DNA of 9,017 nt from JAWLFI01 sp041685645. Its GTDB lineage: Bacteria; Bacteroidota; Bacteroidia; Chitinophagales; Saprospiraceae. The notes beneath the pieces were generated by a model. The model did not search any database. It was given only the letters and a program-made list of their open reading frames with translations, and had not been told where the DNA came from. The stretch covers positions 1-9,017 of the forward strand of contig JAWLFI010000112.1 of assembly GCA_041685645.1 (NCBI GenBank), in the 5' to 3' direction. Made by a program: the position numbers and the translations under genes. How positions within the stretch are numbered: position 1 is the first letter of the stretch; each line of letters opens with the position of its first letter. Positions 1-7,036 of this stretch are shown here, piece by piece.

Positions 1-1284
1 CAAATTATTTTCAACCGCAGCCGTTATAATAAGATTGATCAGTTTTTCCGGTGAAAATTGACTCCACAGACTCAGACCTCGTGCTGACTGACAGGTCGGG
101 TTCATTCCCTGCCCCACACCCAGCGGATTGCCCAAAAGGGAAAGCGTACCTCCAACGAGAATGGAATGGGCATCTTTCTCTGTAACATTTTCGTTTCTAC
201 TGTTTGCAAGATGCCTTTGTACTCTGGGGTTGAGGCGAATCGATAACAAATGGCGCAAGGCGTGCTGTGCTGATGAAGCACTAAATAAGCCATTTTTCAG
301 CACGTTAGATAAGCCCAAAACTCCTTGTGCGTAGAAAACATTGCTGTAATCATTGATAAGTGTCAATACGAAATCGAGATGGCGCTCCAGCTCAATCGCA
401 CCAAACTCTTTGAGGTCTAATGCAGTCTGAAGGAATTCCAAATCTTTTTCTAGAGCTAAGTTTCGCAGAAGAATAACATGAGCCCTGCAAACTAAGCCGG
501 TCTCTTTCATACTTTTGGCAAATGCCGAGGCTTGACTCAATTTTTCCTCCCGGGAAGCCCCCTTCAAAAAAGTTTCAAACTCATCATGGGTCATCCGGCT
601 ACTTTCTTCCGTCGGGCCATATATGGCATCGCTGAATTGCTTTAGTTCTCGATCAGACTCCCGACTAAGATCCAATTGGATGAATTCGTGAACCAAGGCA
701 ATGATTCGGCGTATGGGCTCAGTGAAAACGGGGCGCTGAGCTGTTATGAGTTGTAATTCATCTGCAATGCCCTTTTTTACACCGTCGATTTCAATTCTTT
801 GAATGATAAACTCAAAGACATTTTTTATTTTTTTGAGTTCGCCTTTGGAGAATTCGACGCGATCCGACTCGCTCAGTGAGCCAAAAATAAGATCTAAGTT
901 GAGGACGATAACTTCTTCAATGAAATCCTCAGCATCTGTGGGACTCATTTCGTCGTCATCAATTCGCCCTTCAGATATGGCCAGTAAGCGAAGTTCGCTC
1001 AGTAGTTCATAATTTGACGTTGGAGAACCCGCTTTTAGGGTGCCCCCGACGAGCCTCGGGATTAATCCTTTTGGCTTTTCCCAGGGAGTGGCTCGAAATA
1101 AACCGGAGTCCGCAATTTCGGGTATTATTTGATAGATGTATTCTATCTCTTCCGGTTCTTTGAGAAGTCTATCAATTTGACTGAGAAAACGGTAGGTTTT
1201 CTCTTCTCGCATTAAATCGCTGGCTGATTTTACATCTTGAAGCAATTCTTGCGCAGTTTCTCGAACATTATTGGTTATTGTCAA
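1..1284 (-). CDS. Unrecognised helical protein, 3' end outside the window
   Basis: The minus strand is open from an in-frame TAA at 1326-1324 to the left edge, giving 428 codons with no stop; the C-terminus is missing. I do not recognise the family. Residues 1-380 look soluble and mostly helical, rich in Leu, Glu, Asp and Lys, with no signal peptide or membrane segment. The last visible part changes character: a Gly-rich stretch (GGTLSLLGNPLGVGQG, residues 378-393) leads into MNPTCQSARGLSLWSQ (394-409) with Cys398. A Gly-rich turn followed by Cys-Gln can be a catalytic-cysteine motif, but no His or Asp partner can be assigned, so this is a guess. The first possible start is TTG at 1284, since no ATG occurs before codon 25 (1212); no Shine-Dalgarno is seen, as is common in Bacteroidota. 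It follows the ATP-grasp gene on the same strand and may once have been co-transcribed with it. Coding is well supported, start and function are not. Confidence 0.8.
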   Translation of the reverse strand, partial: MTITNNVRETAQELLQDVKSASDLMREEKTYRFLSQIDRLLKEPEEIEYIYQIIPEIADSGLFRATPWEKPKGLIPRLVGGTLKAGSPTSNYELLSELRLLAISEGRIDDDEMSPTDAEDFIEEVIVLNLDLIFGSLSESDRVEFSKGELKKIKNVFEFIIQRIEIDGVKKGIADELQLITAQRPVFTEPIRRIIALVHEFIQLDLSRESDRELKQFSDAIYGPTEESSRMTHDEFETFLKGASREEKLSQASAFAKSMKETGLVCRAHVILLRNLALEKDLEFLQTALDLKEFGAIELERHLDFVLTLINDYSNVFYAQGVLGLSNVLKNGLFSASSAQHALRHLLSIRLNPRVQRHLANSRNENVTEKDAHSILVGGTLSLLGNPLGVGQGMNPTCQSARGLSLWSQFSPEKLINLIITAAVENNL

Positions 1285-1324
1285 AGGTGTTTCTGTTTGT
1301 TTGTGTGAATGAATAAGGAATATT

Positions 1325-1541
1325 TAAAGGGTATCTCCGGAAACTGTTTTTTGATGCGAAGGTGGAAAAATATGTGCGTAATCAAGGCGAGATGATGGAG
1401 CCTAGTGGTTCGGCTTCGCTCACCACGGCGCCATAGCTAAGTGACTGAGGATAAACGATGATTACCTGCATATTTTACATCTAAACCATTAAAAAAAAAT
1501 GGCTGTTCGCGCAAAAGGATAGTTTTCGGAGGTACCCTAAA
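1325..1541. repeat. 4-bp flanking direct repeat TAAA around the inverted-repeat element
   Basis: TAAA occurs at 1325-1328 just outside the left GGG terminus and again at 1538-1541 just outside the right CCC terminus. Removing the element and one copy gives the minus-strand junction TATGTTTAAATATTCC. There the ATP-grasp frame ends in TAA at the same codon that now reads TAG. Because the base next to each terminus also matches (A at 1328, T at 1538), the inverted repeat could be one base longer on each side and the duplication shorter. Confidence 0.5.
1329..1537. mobile_element. MITE-like non-coding inverted-repeat element, about 209 bp
   Basis: The ends are imperfect inverted repeats: 1329-1347 pairs with 1519-1537 at 16 of 19 positions, beginning GGGTA(T/C)CTCCG. 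A second inner pair, 1367-1384 against 1459-1476, matches at 15 of 18 positions (AAAATATG...GTAATCA). The apex holds a GTGGT/ACCAC hairpin (1405-1409 with 1422-1426). Thus most of the element could fold as one long interrupted hairpin. TAAA flanks it on both sides (1325-1328 and 1538-1541), as expected of a 4-bp target duplication. It has no open reading frame of useful length, so any mobility would depend on a transposase elsewhere. It lies between two same-strand genes and overlaps the stop codon of the upstream one. The symmetry is directly visible; the mobile origin is inference. A purely regulatory RNA hairpin or a REP-like repeat is the alternative. I cannot name a transposase family. 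Confidence 0.65.
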
Positions 1542-2751
1542 CATAGAAATTGTAATCTTGATAGTACTCCAACAATTCTTTCATGCGCTCGGGGTCTTCT
1601 CCTTTAAAGTTGACGGTCCCAAAGTGATTGCCATAGCCCTCTCTTGCGCTCACTTTTTGATTCGCTATTGGTGGAACCAGATTGTGATCTTTAAAATAAG
1701 GATCTTCTTGCAACTCTTCGGGGATTTCCAACTTGGTAATTTCTCCTCTTTGTGGGAATACCATCACATTTCCGACATAGTTTTTCGGAAATTCTTTAGG
1801 AAATAAAGCTTCTACTTCTTCTTTGCTTAAAGAAGGGTCGTGAATTTGGACGAAAGCAGCTAATGCGTCGAAACCGTAAGCATCAGTAACCAATTCTAAA
1901 ATGTGTCCGCCAGGTATTCGACAGGCAACTTCTCCAAAAAATAGCTCGTCATCATCGGTAAGGAACCATTCCGGGTGAATCATACCGTATTCTATGCCAA
2001 AGCCTTTGACTAATTTGTTAATCTCTTGCAGGATCTTATCTCTTTTGGATTGAAGTTTTGGACCTGCAGGTATGTAGTTTGAATATCCAAGCTTGACATA
2101 TTCTGTAATATTAAGAAAAACAACTTCGCCTTTGTGTATATAAGCTTCACAAGAGAACTCTTGTCCTTCTAAGTGGCTTTCAATCATACAAGGAAAATCA
2201 CTATCCTTTGCCTTTTTGTCAATATCATCATGCGATTTGATGAATCGATGCCCAATGGTTCCTGCTGCACTGAAAGGTTTCATATGTGCCCAGGAATCTT
2301 CTTCCCCGGGTAATTGTAGGTTAGTAGAATTCATGCGCTCCAAAAATCTATGGGCATCTTCTTTATTAGAAAGGACTTCGAAATATCCTACGCGCAACCC
2401 GTATAGGAGTGCTTTTCGCTTCATCATGGCTTTATCTCTAAAAAGATAGGCGCGATTCAGTACTCTGGGATCATTTCTGTACATACTATTGAGTGCTCCT
2501 GCCCACTCTACAGTTTCCTCAAAAAGTGGGACGGCTACATCTGCTCCATAAGGAGCTAATAGTTCTGATAATAATAATGCATTAGATTGGTCGCTCCAGG
2601 TCTTGAGGTCGTAACCTACAAAAGGAATATCATTCTCTTTTGCATAACTTTCGAAATCTGGAAATGATACGACTACAAAGGGTAGTCCTTTTTTTTGAAC
2701 GGATTCGATGACCGGAAGACTCCAACCGATCAAAGCAAAACATTTTGCCAT
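1537..2751 (-). CDS. ATP-grasp ligase of unknown substrate
   Basis: This 404-residue protein has the ATP-grasp layout. An N-terminal Rossmann-like pre-ATP-grasp region begins at residue 5 (FALIGWSLPVIESVQKKG). The lid carries the ATP-binding lysine and Gly loop MKPFSAAGTIG (157-167, Lys158). Next comes the adenine-contacting strand and loop ESHLEGQEFSCEAY (191-204). The catalytic core is HPEWFL (259-264, Glu261) followed by GEVACRIPGG (273-282, Glu274, Arg278). Family members use ATP to make an acyl-phosphate from a carboxylate and join it to an amine or thiol; the substrate cannot be read from sequence. The usual E-x-N metal motif appears as E-V-A-C-R, a variant in which the Asn position is not obvious. 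The ATG at 2751 is the only sensible start. The gene lies 130 bp downstream of the dksA-like gene. The final codons NFYV are followed by a TAG formed at the edge of the inserted element. It is likely cytoplasmic. The family call is firm, the role open. Confidence 0.93.
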   Translation of the reverse strand: MAKCFALIGWSLPVIESVQKKGLPFVVVSFPDFESYAKENDIPFVGYDLKTWSDQSNALLLSELLAPYGADVAVPLFEETVEWAGALNSMYRNDPRVLNRAYLFRDKAMMKRKALLYGLRVGYFEVLSNKEDAHRFLERMNSTNLQLPGEEDSWAHMKPFSAAGTIGHRFIKSHDDIDKKAKDSDFPCMIESHLEGQEFSCEAYIHKGEVVFLNITEYVKLGYSNYIPAGPKLQSKRDKILQEINKLVKGFGIEYGMIHPEWFLTDDDELFFGEVACRIPGGHILELVTDAYGFDALAAFVQIHDPSLSKEEVEALFPKEFPKNYVGNVMVFPQRGEITKLEIPEELQEDPYFKDHNLVPPIANQKVSAREGYGNHFGTVNFKGEDPERMKELLEYYQDYNFYV

Positions 2752-2881
2752 GGAAATATAATTTTTTGTGTTCTCTTAGTATAATGGAAAAGAAGGTGAA
2801 AACCAAATAATTAACGTGGTTTCTGTATTATTATTGGTGTCTGTTGCTTATCACGCAACTTAATTTTCTAAAAAGGAAATA

Positions 2882-3205
2882 TTATTGGGCACATCTGACG
2901 CAATACACACTTTCCGGCTGAATGAGGATCCGACCTAAGGGGATTTTTTGTCCACAATTTTGACACTGCCCAAAATCATCCTTATCTATGTTGACCAAAG
3001 CATACTCTAGTAAAGACAACTGCCCGCGAGCTTCTCTGAGTGCAGATTCGACGATGCTTTTATTGTTGATCGCATCCATGCGAGATACTCGTCCAATGGA
3101 CACATCCGGGGTCACAGGGCCGCTCATGTTTTCATAAGAAATAATTTTTTTTCTGGTCTTTTCGATCTTTTCGCGGATCTTCACCTTCATTTCTTCTTTA
3201 TCCAT
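2882..3205 (-). CDS. DksA/TraR-family C4 zinc-finger protein
   Basis: This 107-residue protein has the DksA/TraR plan. A charged helix (residues 2-24) and a second helix (about 45-72) would form the coiled coil around a tip region with DVSIGRVSRMDA (34-45). A C-terminal C4 zinc finger follows, with CQNC (81-84) and CVRC (102-105). DksA proteins enter the secondary channel of RNA polymerase and, with ppGpp, adjust initiation at rRNA, tRNA and amino-acid promoters. TraR-like members are shorter and can act without ppGpp. At 107 residues this is shorter than E. coli DksA (151) and longer than TraR (about 73), so I give only the family and no symbol. The ATG at 3205 fits the start of the first helix. 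The gene lies on the same strand as, and just downstream of, a terminated tRNA operon, so it probably has its own promoter in 3206-3280, where no convincing box is visible. Confidence 0.93.
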   Translation of the reverse strand: MDKEEMKVKIREKIEKTRKKIISYENMSGPVTPDVSIGRVSRMDAINNKSIVESALREARGQLSLLEYALVNIDKDDFGQCQNCGQKIPLGRILIQPESVYCVRCAQ

Positions 3206-3280
3206 AATCAGAATGGTTCAACTGTGATATATGTGAGTTATATTTGATAATAGAACAACAGAAGAGTTGCCCCTGAGTTC

Positions 3281-3311
3281 AAAAAAAAAGGTCGTTCACA
3301 ATGGAACGACC
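3281..3311 (-). terminator. Intrinsic terminator of the tRNA operon
   Basis: Read on the minus strand, a perfect 8-bp stem GGTCGTTC/GAACGACC (3311-3304 with 3297-3290) closes a 6-nt loop and is followed at once by nine Ts (3289-3281). It starts 7 nt after the discriminator base of tRNA-Pro, so it ends the tRNA transcript before the dksA-like gene. This is the clearest terminator in the window. Confidence 0.93.
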
Positions 3312-3318
3312 TCGTGTG

Positions 3319-3392
3319 TCGGGGCGACTGGACTCGAACCAGCGACCCCACGCCCCCCAGACGTGTACTCTACCGGACTGAGCTACGCCCCG
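3319..3392 (-). tRNA. tRNA-Pro(GGG)
   Basis: The 74 nt fold as a full cloverleaf. The acceptor is CGGGGCG/CGCCCCG, the D arm GCTC/GAGT, the anticodon stem CACGT/GCGTG with loop CTGGGGG, and the T arm GCTGG-TTCGAGT-CCAGT; the discriminator is A (3319). The anticodon GGG is at 3358-3356 and reads proline codons CCC and CCU. CCA is not encoded. C32 and G38 can form a Watson-Crick pair. It is the last gene of a three-tRNA operon, 9 nt after tRNA-Ala. Confidence 0.97.
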
Positions 3393-3401
3393 AAACAAAA
3401 G

Positions 3402-3475
3402 TGGAGGATAACGGATTCGAACCGATGACCTCTACACTGCCAGTGTAGCGCTCTAGCCAACTGAGCTAATCCCCC
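3402..3475 (-). tRNA. tRNA-Ala(GGC)
   Basis: This is a complete 74-nt cloverleaf. The acceptor is GGGGGAT/ATCCTCC with one G-T pair, the D arm GCTC/GAGC, the anticodon stem CTACA/TGTAG with loop CTGGCAG, and the T arm ATCGG-TTCGAAT-CCGTT; the discriminator is A (3402). The anticodon GGC at 3441-3439 reads GCC and GCU. I see no G3-T70 pair in the usual alanine identity position: the third acceptor pair is G3 with T70, counted from the ends as GGG against TCC, so the identity element is in fact present. CCA is not encoded. It is the middle gene of the operon, with 9-nt spacers on both sides. Confidence 0.96.
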
Positions 3476-3484
3476 TTAAAATAG

Positions 3485-3559
3485 TGGGACATACTGGACT
3501 CGAACCAGTGACCCCTAGCTTGTCGAGCTAGTGCTCTAAACCAACTGAGCTAATATCCC
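3485..3559 (-). tRNA. tRNA-Val(GAC) with C at position 33
   Basis: This 75-nt cloverleaf has acceptor GGGATAT/ATGTCCC, D arm GCTC/GAGC, anticodon stem CTAGC/GCTAG and T arm ACTGG-TTCGAGT-CCAGT, with discriminator A (3485). The loop is TCGACAA, so the anticodon is GAC (3524-3522), reading GUC and GUU. The base before it is C (3525), where U33 is nearly invariant. T32 and A38 could also pair, shrinking the open loop to five bases. All other stems are intact, so it does not look like a decayed gene. CCA is not encoded. It is the first gene of the tRNA operon. Confidence 0.9.
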
Positions 3560-3573
3560 TATAATAAAGATGA

Positions 3574-3581
3574 CAAAAGTA
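3574..3581 (-). promoter_or_regulatory. Candidate -7 promoter box for the tRNA operon
   Basis: The minus strand reads TACTTTTG here, an exact match to the Bacteroidota primary-sigma -7 consensus TAnnTTTG. It ends 14 nt before the 5' end of tRNA-Val, which leaves room for a short leader. No clean TTTG -33 box lies at the usual 19-21 nt upstream; only a T-rich stretch (minus-strand TTTTTATA) is there. Confidence 0.55.
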
Positions 3582-3672
3582 ATAATTTTTTTATCTTTAG
3601 TATAAAAACTATATCTAGAATTTACAAGCTATAGCGATTGATGTATCTTGGAGGTAAAATAAAGTCAAATTG

Positions 3673-6600
3673 ATGATGAAACAAGCTGTACTATATATAA
3701 TATTAGCGCTCTTTGCAGGGACTAATCTTTGGGCTCAGCCCGGAAATAATACTTGCGCTGATGCCAATGAGTTGACCGATTTAGATAATGATTGCACGAC
3801 GCATGACTTTGCCAACGCAACTTTTGATTTGCGCAACGGGAGTTGTTCTCCGGCTTTTGCAAGGAATGTGTGGTTTAAATTCACAGCTCAAGGCACCGAT
3901 GTAGATTTGTCGGTGACGACACCGAGTGGAGATATTGATGCATTTGTTACTATTTACGAAATGCAACCACCGGTCTGCTCACCGAATACAGCTTTTCAGG
4001 TAGCTTGTGATACGAATGAGATTAATATTGGGAATGCACTGGAAGTAGGAGAGACTTATCATATTAGCGTGACATTTTCCTTCAATTATCAGAATTTTTT
4101 CACCCTTTGTATCAATAATCCCGAAATCAATCTCGATCCTCCGAATGACTATAAGTGTTTTCCGGCGCCCGCAGACTTTGATGATAGCTGTCTGGAGGGA
4201 ACTACAGTAGGTGCTACCTTTGATTTTGACAATTCCTTTTGTCCTTTTATTGATAATCGCTCAGTTTGGTATGAAGGCCGATTGAGTAGTGGGAAAAACC
4301 GCTTAGAGGTAACGGTAAGCAATTTGGAATTTGATTCTGATGTAGCGATTATGATTGGAACCTACCCCGAGAATAACTGCATTCGTTCCTTTGATGAAAT
4401 TTTAGGGTTTTGTTTTGACTCTACCGGTGTAGCGGACTTTCCCGATTTATCTCCGGGTCAAAAATATTTCATCATGATTAGTCATCCGGAAGGGTTCGAA
4501 CAGGAATTTGAACTTTGTTTTGAGGAGAAAGGACCTCCGGGAGGCTGTGCCGTAAATGATCTTTGCACAGCACCTGAAATTCTCAATTTGTCGACGGATG
4601 AGGGAGAGATCTGCGTGCCCGGCTGTAATCAATTTGCAAGTTTCGGGCCTTCGGAATATTCCGGCACTTGCTACTTCATGCCTTCCCCCACCGTTTGGTA
4701 TCAGGTGACTACTGATAACGAGTCGGGATTTATGCGGGTGCACGTGACGAGTGACACATTGCGTTTTCCAAAGGTGGCCGTTTTTCGCGGGACAGAATGT
4801 GTTATGCAAGATACCTTTCGCTGTGAACGAGGATCCAATAAAGAACTCGAGTTCTTTATGCAGGTGGATCAAAATACCACTTACACCCTTGCTTTTACTG
4901 ATGTTTCGCAGGCTCGTGGCAACTTTGAATTCTGTACCGAGTTGATCTCTGACCCACAAGAGTGTAGTATTCGCGATACGCTTTACGCAACTTCTACTTC
5001 TTTCGGATCCCCGCTTGAGGGACCTTATCAACCCGGGGAAAGAGTGACCTTTAAGTACGAACTTCTCGAGTGGAATAAAGACAATTGCAATCGCTTGTCC
5101 GCCATTGTTCCAACCTTTGGACCAGCATGGGACCCCTCCTCCTTTGACGGTGATCGGGCACCGGCAATTATAGAAGAGCCTCGACCTGTCTCCAATGGAT
5201 CCTGGGATTGGTATCCCCGAGGATCTGCACGCTATAATTACGATAATCCGGATAAAGGATATTTGAAAGGCACCCCTATTTCTGCCGGTTGGTTTTTCGT
5301 CAATAATAATGCCCCGCCCAATGACCCAAACAATAGTATTGGCGATGGAGTGGGATGCGATAATGATTCAACGGATAACTGGACCGTTTCTTTTAGGGTT
5401 ACCGCCTTTAGTAGTGAAGATTGTCCCAATGGAGTCATGGCACCGGCAGACGTCGGGATGATTACTTTTGGTGATGGTGAAATTGGAGCGGGGCAATACA
5501 GAGGTTGTGCATTGGATGAACCCTTGCAACTCAGCACTAAAGTATTTTGTTGCGATCCCCCTGACTTTGATATTTCGCCAACTCTGAGGCGCATTTGCTC
5601 GGGGGAAAGTGCTACTATAGATTTCAGTAATCGACCTGTTTTAGAGGAGGTCTTTTGGACGGTCAAGGAAAGCCAGGGCCTGGTTTCTCCAGACCCGGGA
5701 CGAGGTTTGTTGTTTAGTCAACAATTGTTTTTGATCCCAGGCGTGCCGCAAGGTTCGGTTACCTTTACTTTTTTTCCTCGGGATACCTTGGGTTGTGTAG
5801 GTGAAAGTGTAGATGTGACCTATCAAGTTTATCTCGAAGTTGATGCCGAGGCGGGACAAGATATTACAGCTTGTGAAGGAGAACTGGTTGAAATAGGAGG
5901 GAACCCTACCGCAGGCGGCGGAACGGGATCGAACTATCAATACGTTTGGACGGGGAGTACTCCCAATGAAGCGAACCCTACCATTGAGGTGCAAAGTGGA
6001 ACTACAACTTATACTGTCAGAGTGATTGACCAACTCGCCAATTGCTCTGCTGTTGATACAATGCAAGTCACAGGTCTTCCTTTGCCGGGCATCCAATTAC
6101 TTCCCATTGATGAAGTTTGTGCGGGAAAGGAAGGAGAAATAAATGTCGAGTTCTTTGGCGAACCTCCTTTTAATTGGAGACTTCAGGCGGGATCCTTTAT
6201 TGATGAAACTTTTTCCAATTTTACTGAAGATAGTTATTCCCTAAATTTTGAACGGAGCCAATCATTTGATGTTACAGCTGAATTGATATCGGATGATAAT
6301 TGCACAGTGAATCTCATAGCCTCTGAGTCGGCTAATATACTCCCACCGGACGAAACACAAGAGGATGTTGTCCTTTGTGATGGAGAGTCTTATGAGGTCA
6401 ATGGTTTGGTATTTGACCGCTCTGGTGAATACGAAGTGTTTATAGAAAATAATGATCCGGACGAGTGTCACGAATTGCTGACGCTCAACCTGGAGATACT
6501 AAGTGAAATCGTGATCCAGAGACGAAATGTAGGTGTGGATGACGAAGATGGAGGCTTTATAAAAGTAGTAATGGCAGGGGGGCTTCCTCCCTATACTTAT

Positions 6601-6993
6601 GATTGGTCAAACGGTGAAACGACGGATAGTATCTCTAATTTGGAATCCGGAACGTATCAGTTGACCGTTACGGATGATAATGGATGTATGGCTGAATTCG
6701 AATTCATGATTATGGTTACATCGACAACGGATCCTTTGGGCGCACAGACGAGGGTTTACCCCAATCCCGTTCGTTCTGGAGACTTTGTCAATATTGAAGC
6801 CGAAGGTCACACGAACCAAAAAGTTGTCCTGATATGGTCGGACAGCAAGGGAAGTATTATTCAAGAGGAAAAGGTAGCTGGCATGAATCGATTACAGTCA
6901 TTGGCACCCAAACAATCGGGCATGTATCTACTGTCGATTCAGACAGAGGATGGTTTAATTCTTGGTCGTCGAAAAGTCGTTGTGATTGATTGA
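3673..6993 (+). CDS. Large modular secreted protein with C-terminal T9SS sorting domain
   Basis: This 1106-residue protein starts with a signal peptide (MKQAVLYIILALFAG, cleavage near LWAQ at 19-22). Three related beta-rich repeats follow (about 24-148, 157-283, 291-423), each with NxxC or NDxC at its start, a VW(F/Y) strand and a closing F-x-L/F-C strand. Residues 430-628 form a distinct domain with GPYQPGE (450-456) and IVPTFGPAWDPSSF (478-491). Ig/PKD-like modules span about 629-943, including AEAGQDITACEGE (725-737). A SprB-like repeat follows (946-1015: GGLPPYTYDWSNG, GTYQLTVTDDNGC). Residues 1025-1106 are a type A sorting domain beginning with RVYPNPV and ending in GRRKVVVID. T9SS carries such proteins across the outer membrane for surface attachment or release. 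The modules suggest adhesion, and no catalytic motif is visible. TTG at 3670, ATG at 3673 and ATG at 3676 are all possible starts; GGAGG at 3650-3654 is too far upstream for a normal ribosome site. The gene is monocistronic in appearance and divergent from the tRNA operon. Confidence 0.94.
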   Translation: MMKQAVLYIILALFAGTNLWAQPGNNTCADANELTDLDNDCTTHDFANATFDLRNGSCSPAFARNVWFKFTAQGTDVDLSVTTPSGDIDAFVTIYEMQPPVCSPNTAFQVACDTNEINIGNALEVGETYHISVTFSFNYQNFFTLCINNPEINLDPPNDYKCFPAPADFDDSCLEGTTVGATFDFDNSFCPFIDNRSVWYEGRLSSGKNRLEVTVSNLEFDSDVAIMIGTYPENNCIRSFDEILGFCFDSTGVADFPDLSPGQKYFIMISHPEGFEQEFELCFEEKGPPGGCAVNDLCTAPEILNLSTDEGEICVPGCNQFASFGPSEYSGTCYFMPSPTVWYQVTTDNESGFMRVHVTSDTLRFPKVAVFRGTECVMQDTFRCERGSNKELEFFMQVDQNTTYTLAFTDVSQARGNFEFCTELISDPQECSIRDTLYATSTSFGSPLEGPYQPGERVTFKYELLEWNKDNCNRLSAIVPTFGPAWDPSSFDGDRAPAIIEEPRPVSNGSWDWYPRGSARYNYDNPDKGYLKGTPISAGWFFVNNNAPPNDPNNSIGDGVGCDNDSTDNWTVSFRVTAFSSEDCPNGVMAPADVGMITFGDGEIGAGQYRGCALDEPLQLSTKVFCCDPPDFDISPTLRRICSGESATIDFSNRPVLEEVFWTVKESQGLVSPDPGRGLLFSQQLFLIPGVPQGSVTFTFFPRDTLGCVGESVDVTYQVYLEVDAEAGQDITACEGELVEIGGNPTAGGGTGSNYQYVWTGSTPNEANPTIEVQSGTTTYTVRVIDQLANCSAVDTMQVTGLPLPGIQLLPIDEVCAGKEGEINVEFFGEPPFNWRLQAGSFIDETFSNFTEDSYSLNFERSQSFDVTAELISDDNCTVNLIASESANILPPDETQEDVVLCDGESYEVNGLVFDRSGEYEVFIENNDPDECHELLTLNLEILSEIVIQRRNVGVDDEDGGFIKVVMAGGLPPYTYDWSNGETTDSISNLESGTYQLTVTDDNGCMAEFEFMIMVTSTTDPLGAQTRVYPNPVRSGDFVNIEAEGHTNQKVVLIWSDSKGSIIQEEKVAGMNRLQSLAPKQSGMYLLSIQTEDGLILGRRKVVVID

Positions 6994-7036
6994 TAGCTGA
7001 TAAAGTTGTAAAAATTTTTACTTTCGCAGAAAATTT

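Noticed and set aside
803..1012. Plus-strand 69-codon frame
   Set aside because: It is a shadow of the long open minus-strand frame, which reads through the whole interval with balanced composition.
1489..1500. A-run inside the element as an intrinsic terminator for the ATP-grasp gene
   Set aside because: On the minus strand it is a T run, but it is preceded only by the terminal arm whose partner lies far downstream; no local GC-rich hairpin sits directly before it.
2843..2859. GTTGC/GCAAC inverted repeat between the dksA-like and ATP-grasp genes
   Set aside because: A 5-bp stem with no T run on the minus strand; too weak to call a terminator.
3644..3651. TATCTTGG as -7 box of the T9SS cargo gene
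   Set aside because: One mismatch to TAnnTTTG and no matching -33 element; kept only as a possibility.
3650..3655. GGAGGT as ribosome binding site of the T9SS cargo gene
   Set aside because: It is 17 nt or more from the nearest ATG and Bacteroidota rarely rely on Shine-Dalgarno pairing.
4447..6096. Minus-strand open frames of 142-194 codons inside the T9SS cargo gene
   Set aside because: They lie opposite a convincing 1106-residue protein with signal peptide and sorting domain; their translations are Ser/Cys/Arg-rich without domain features.
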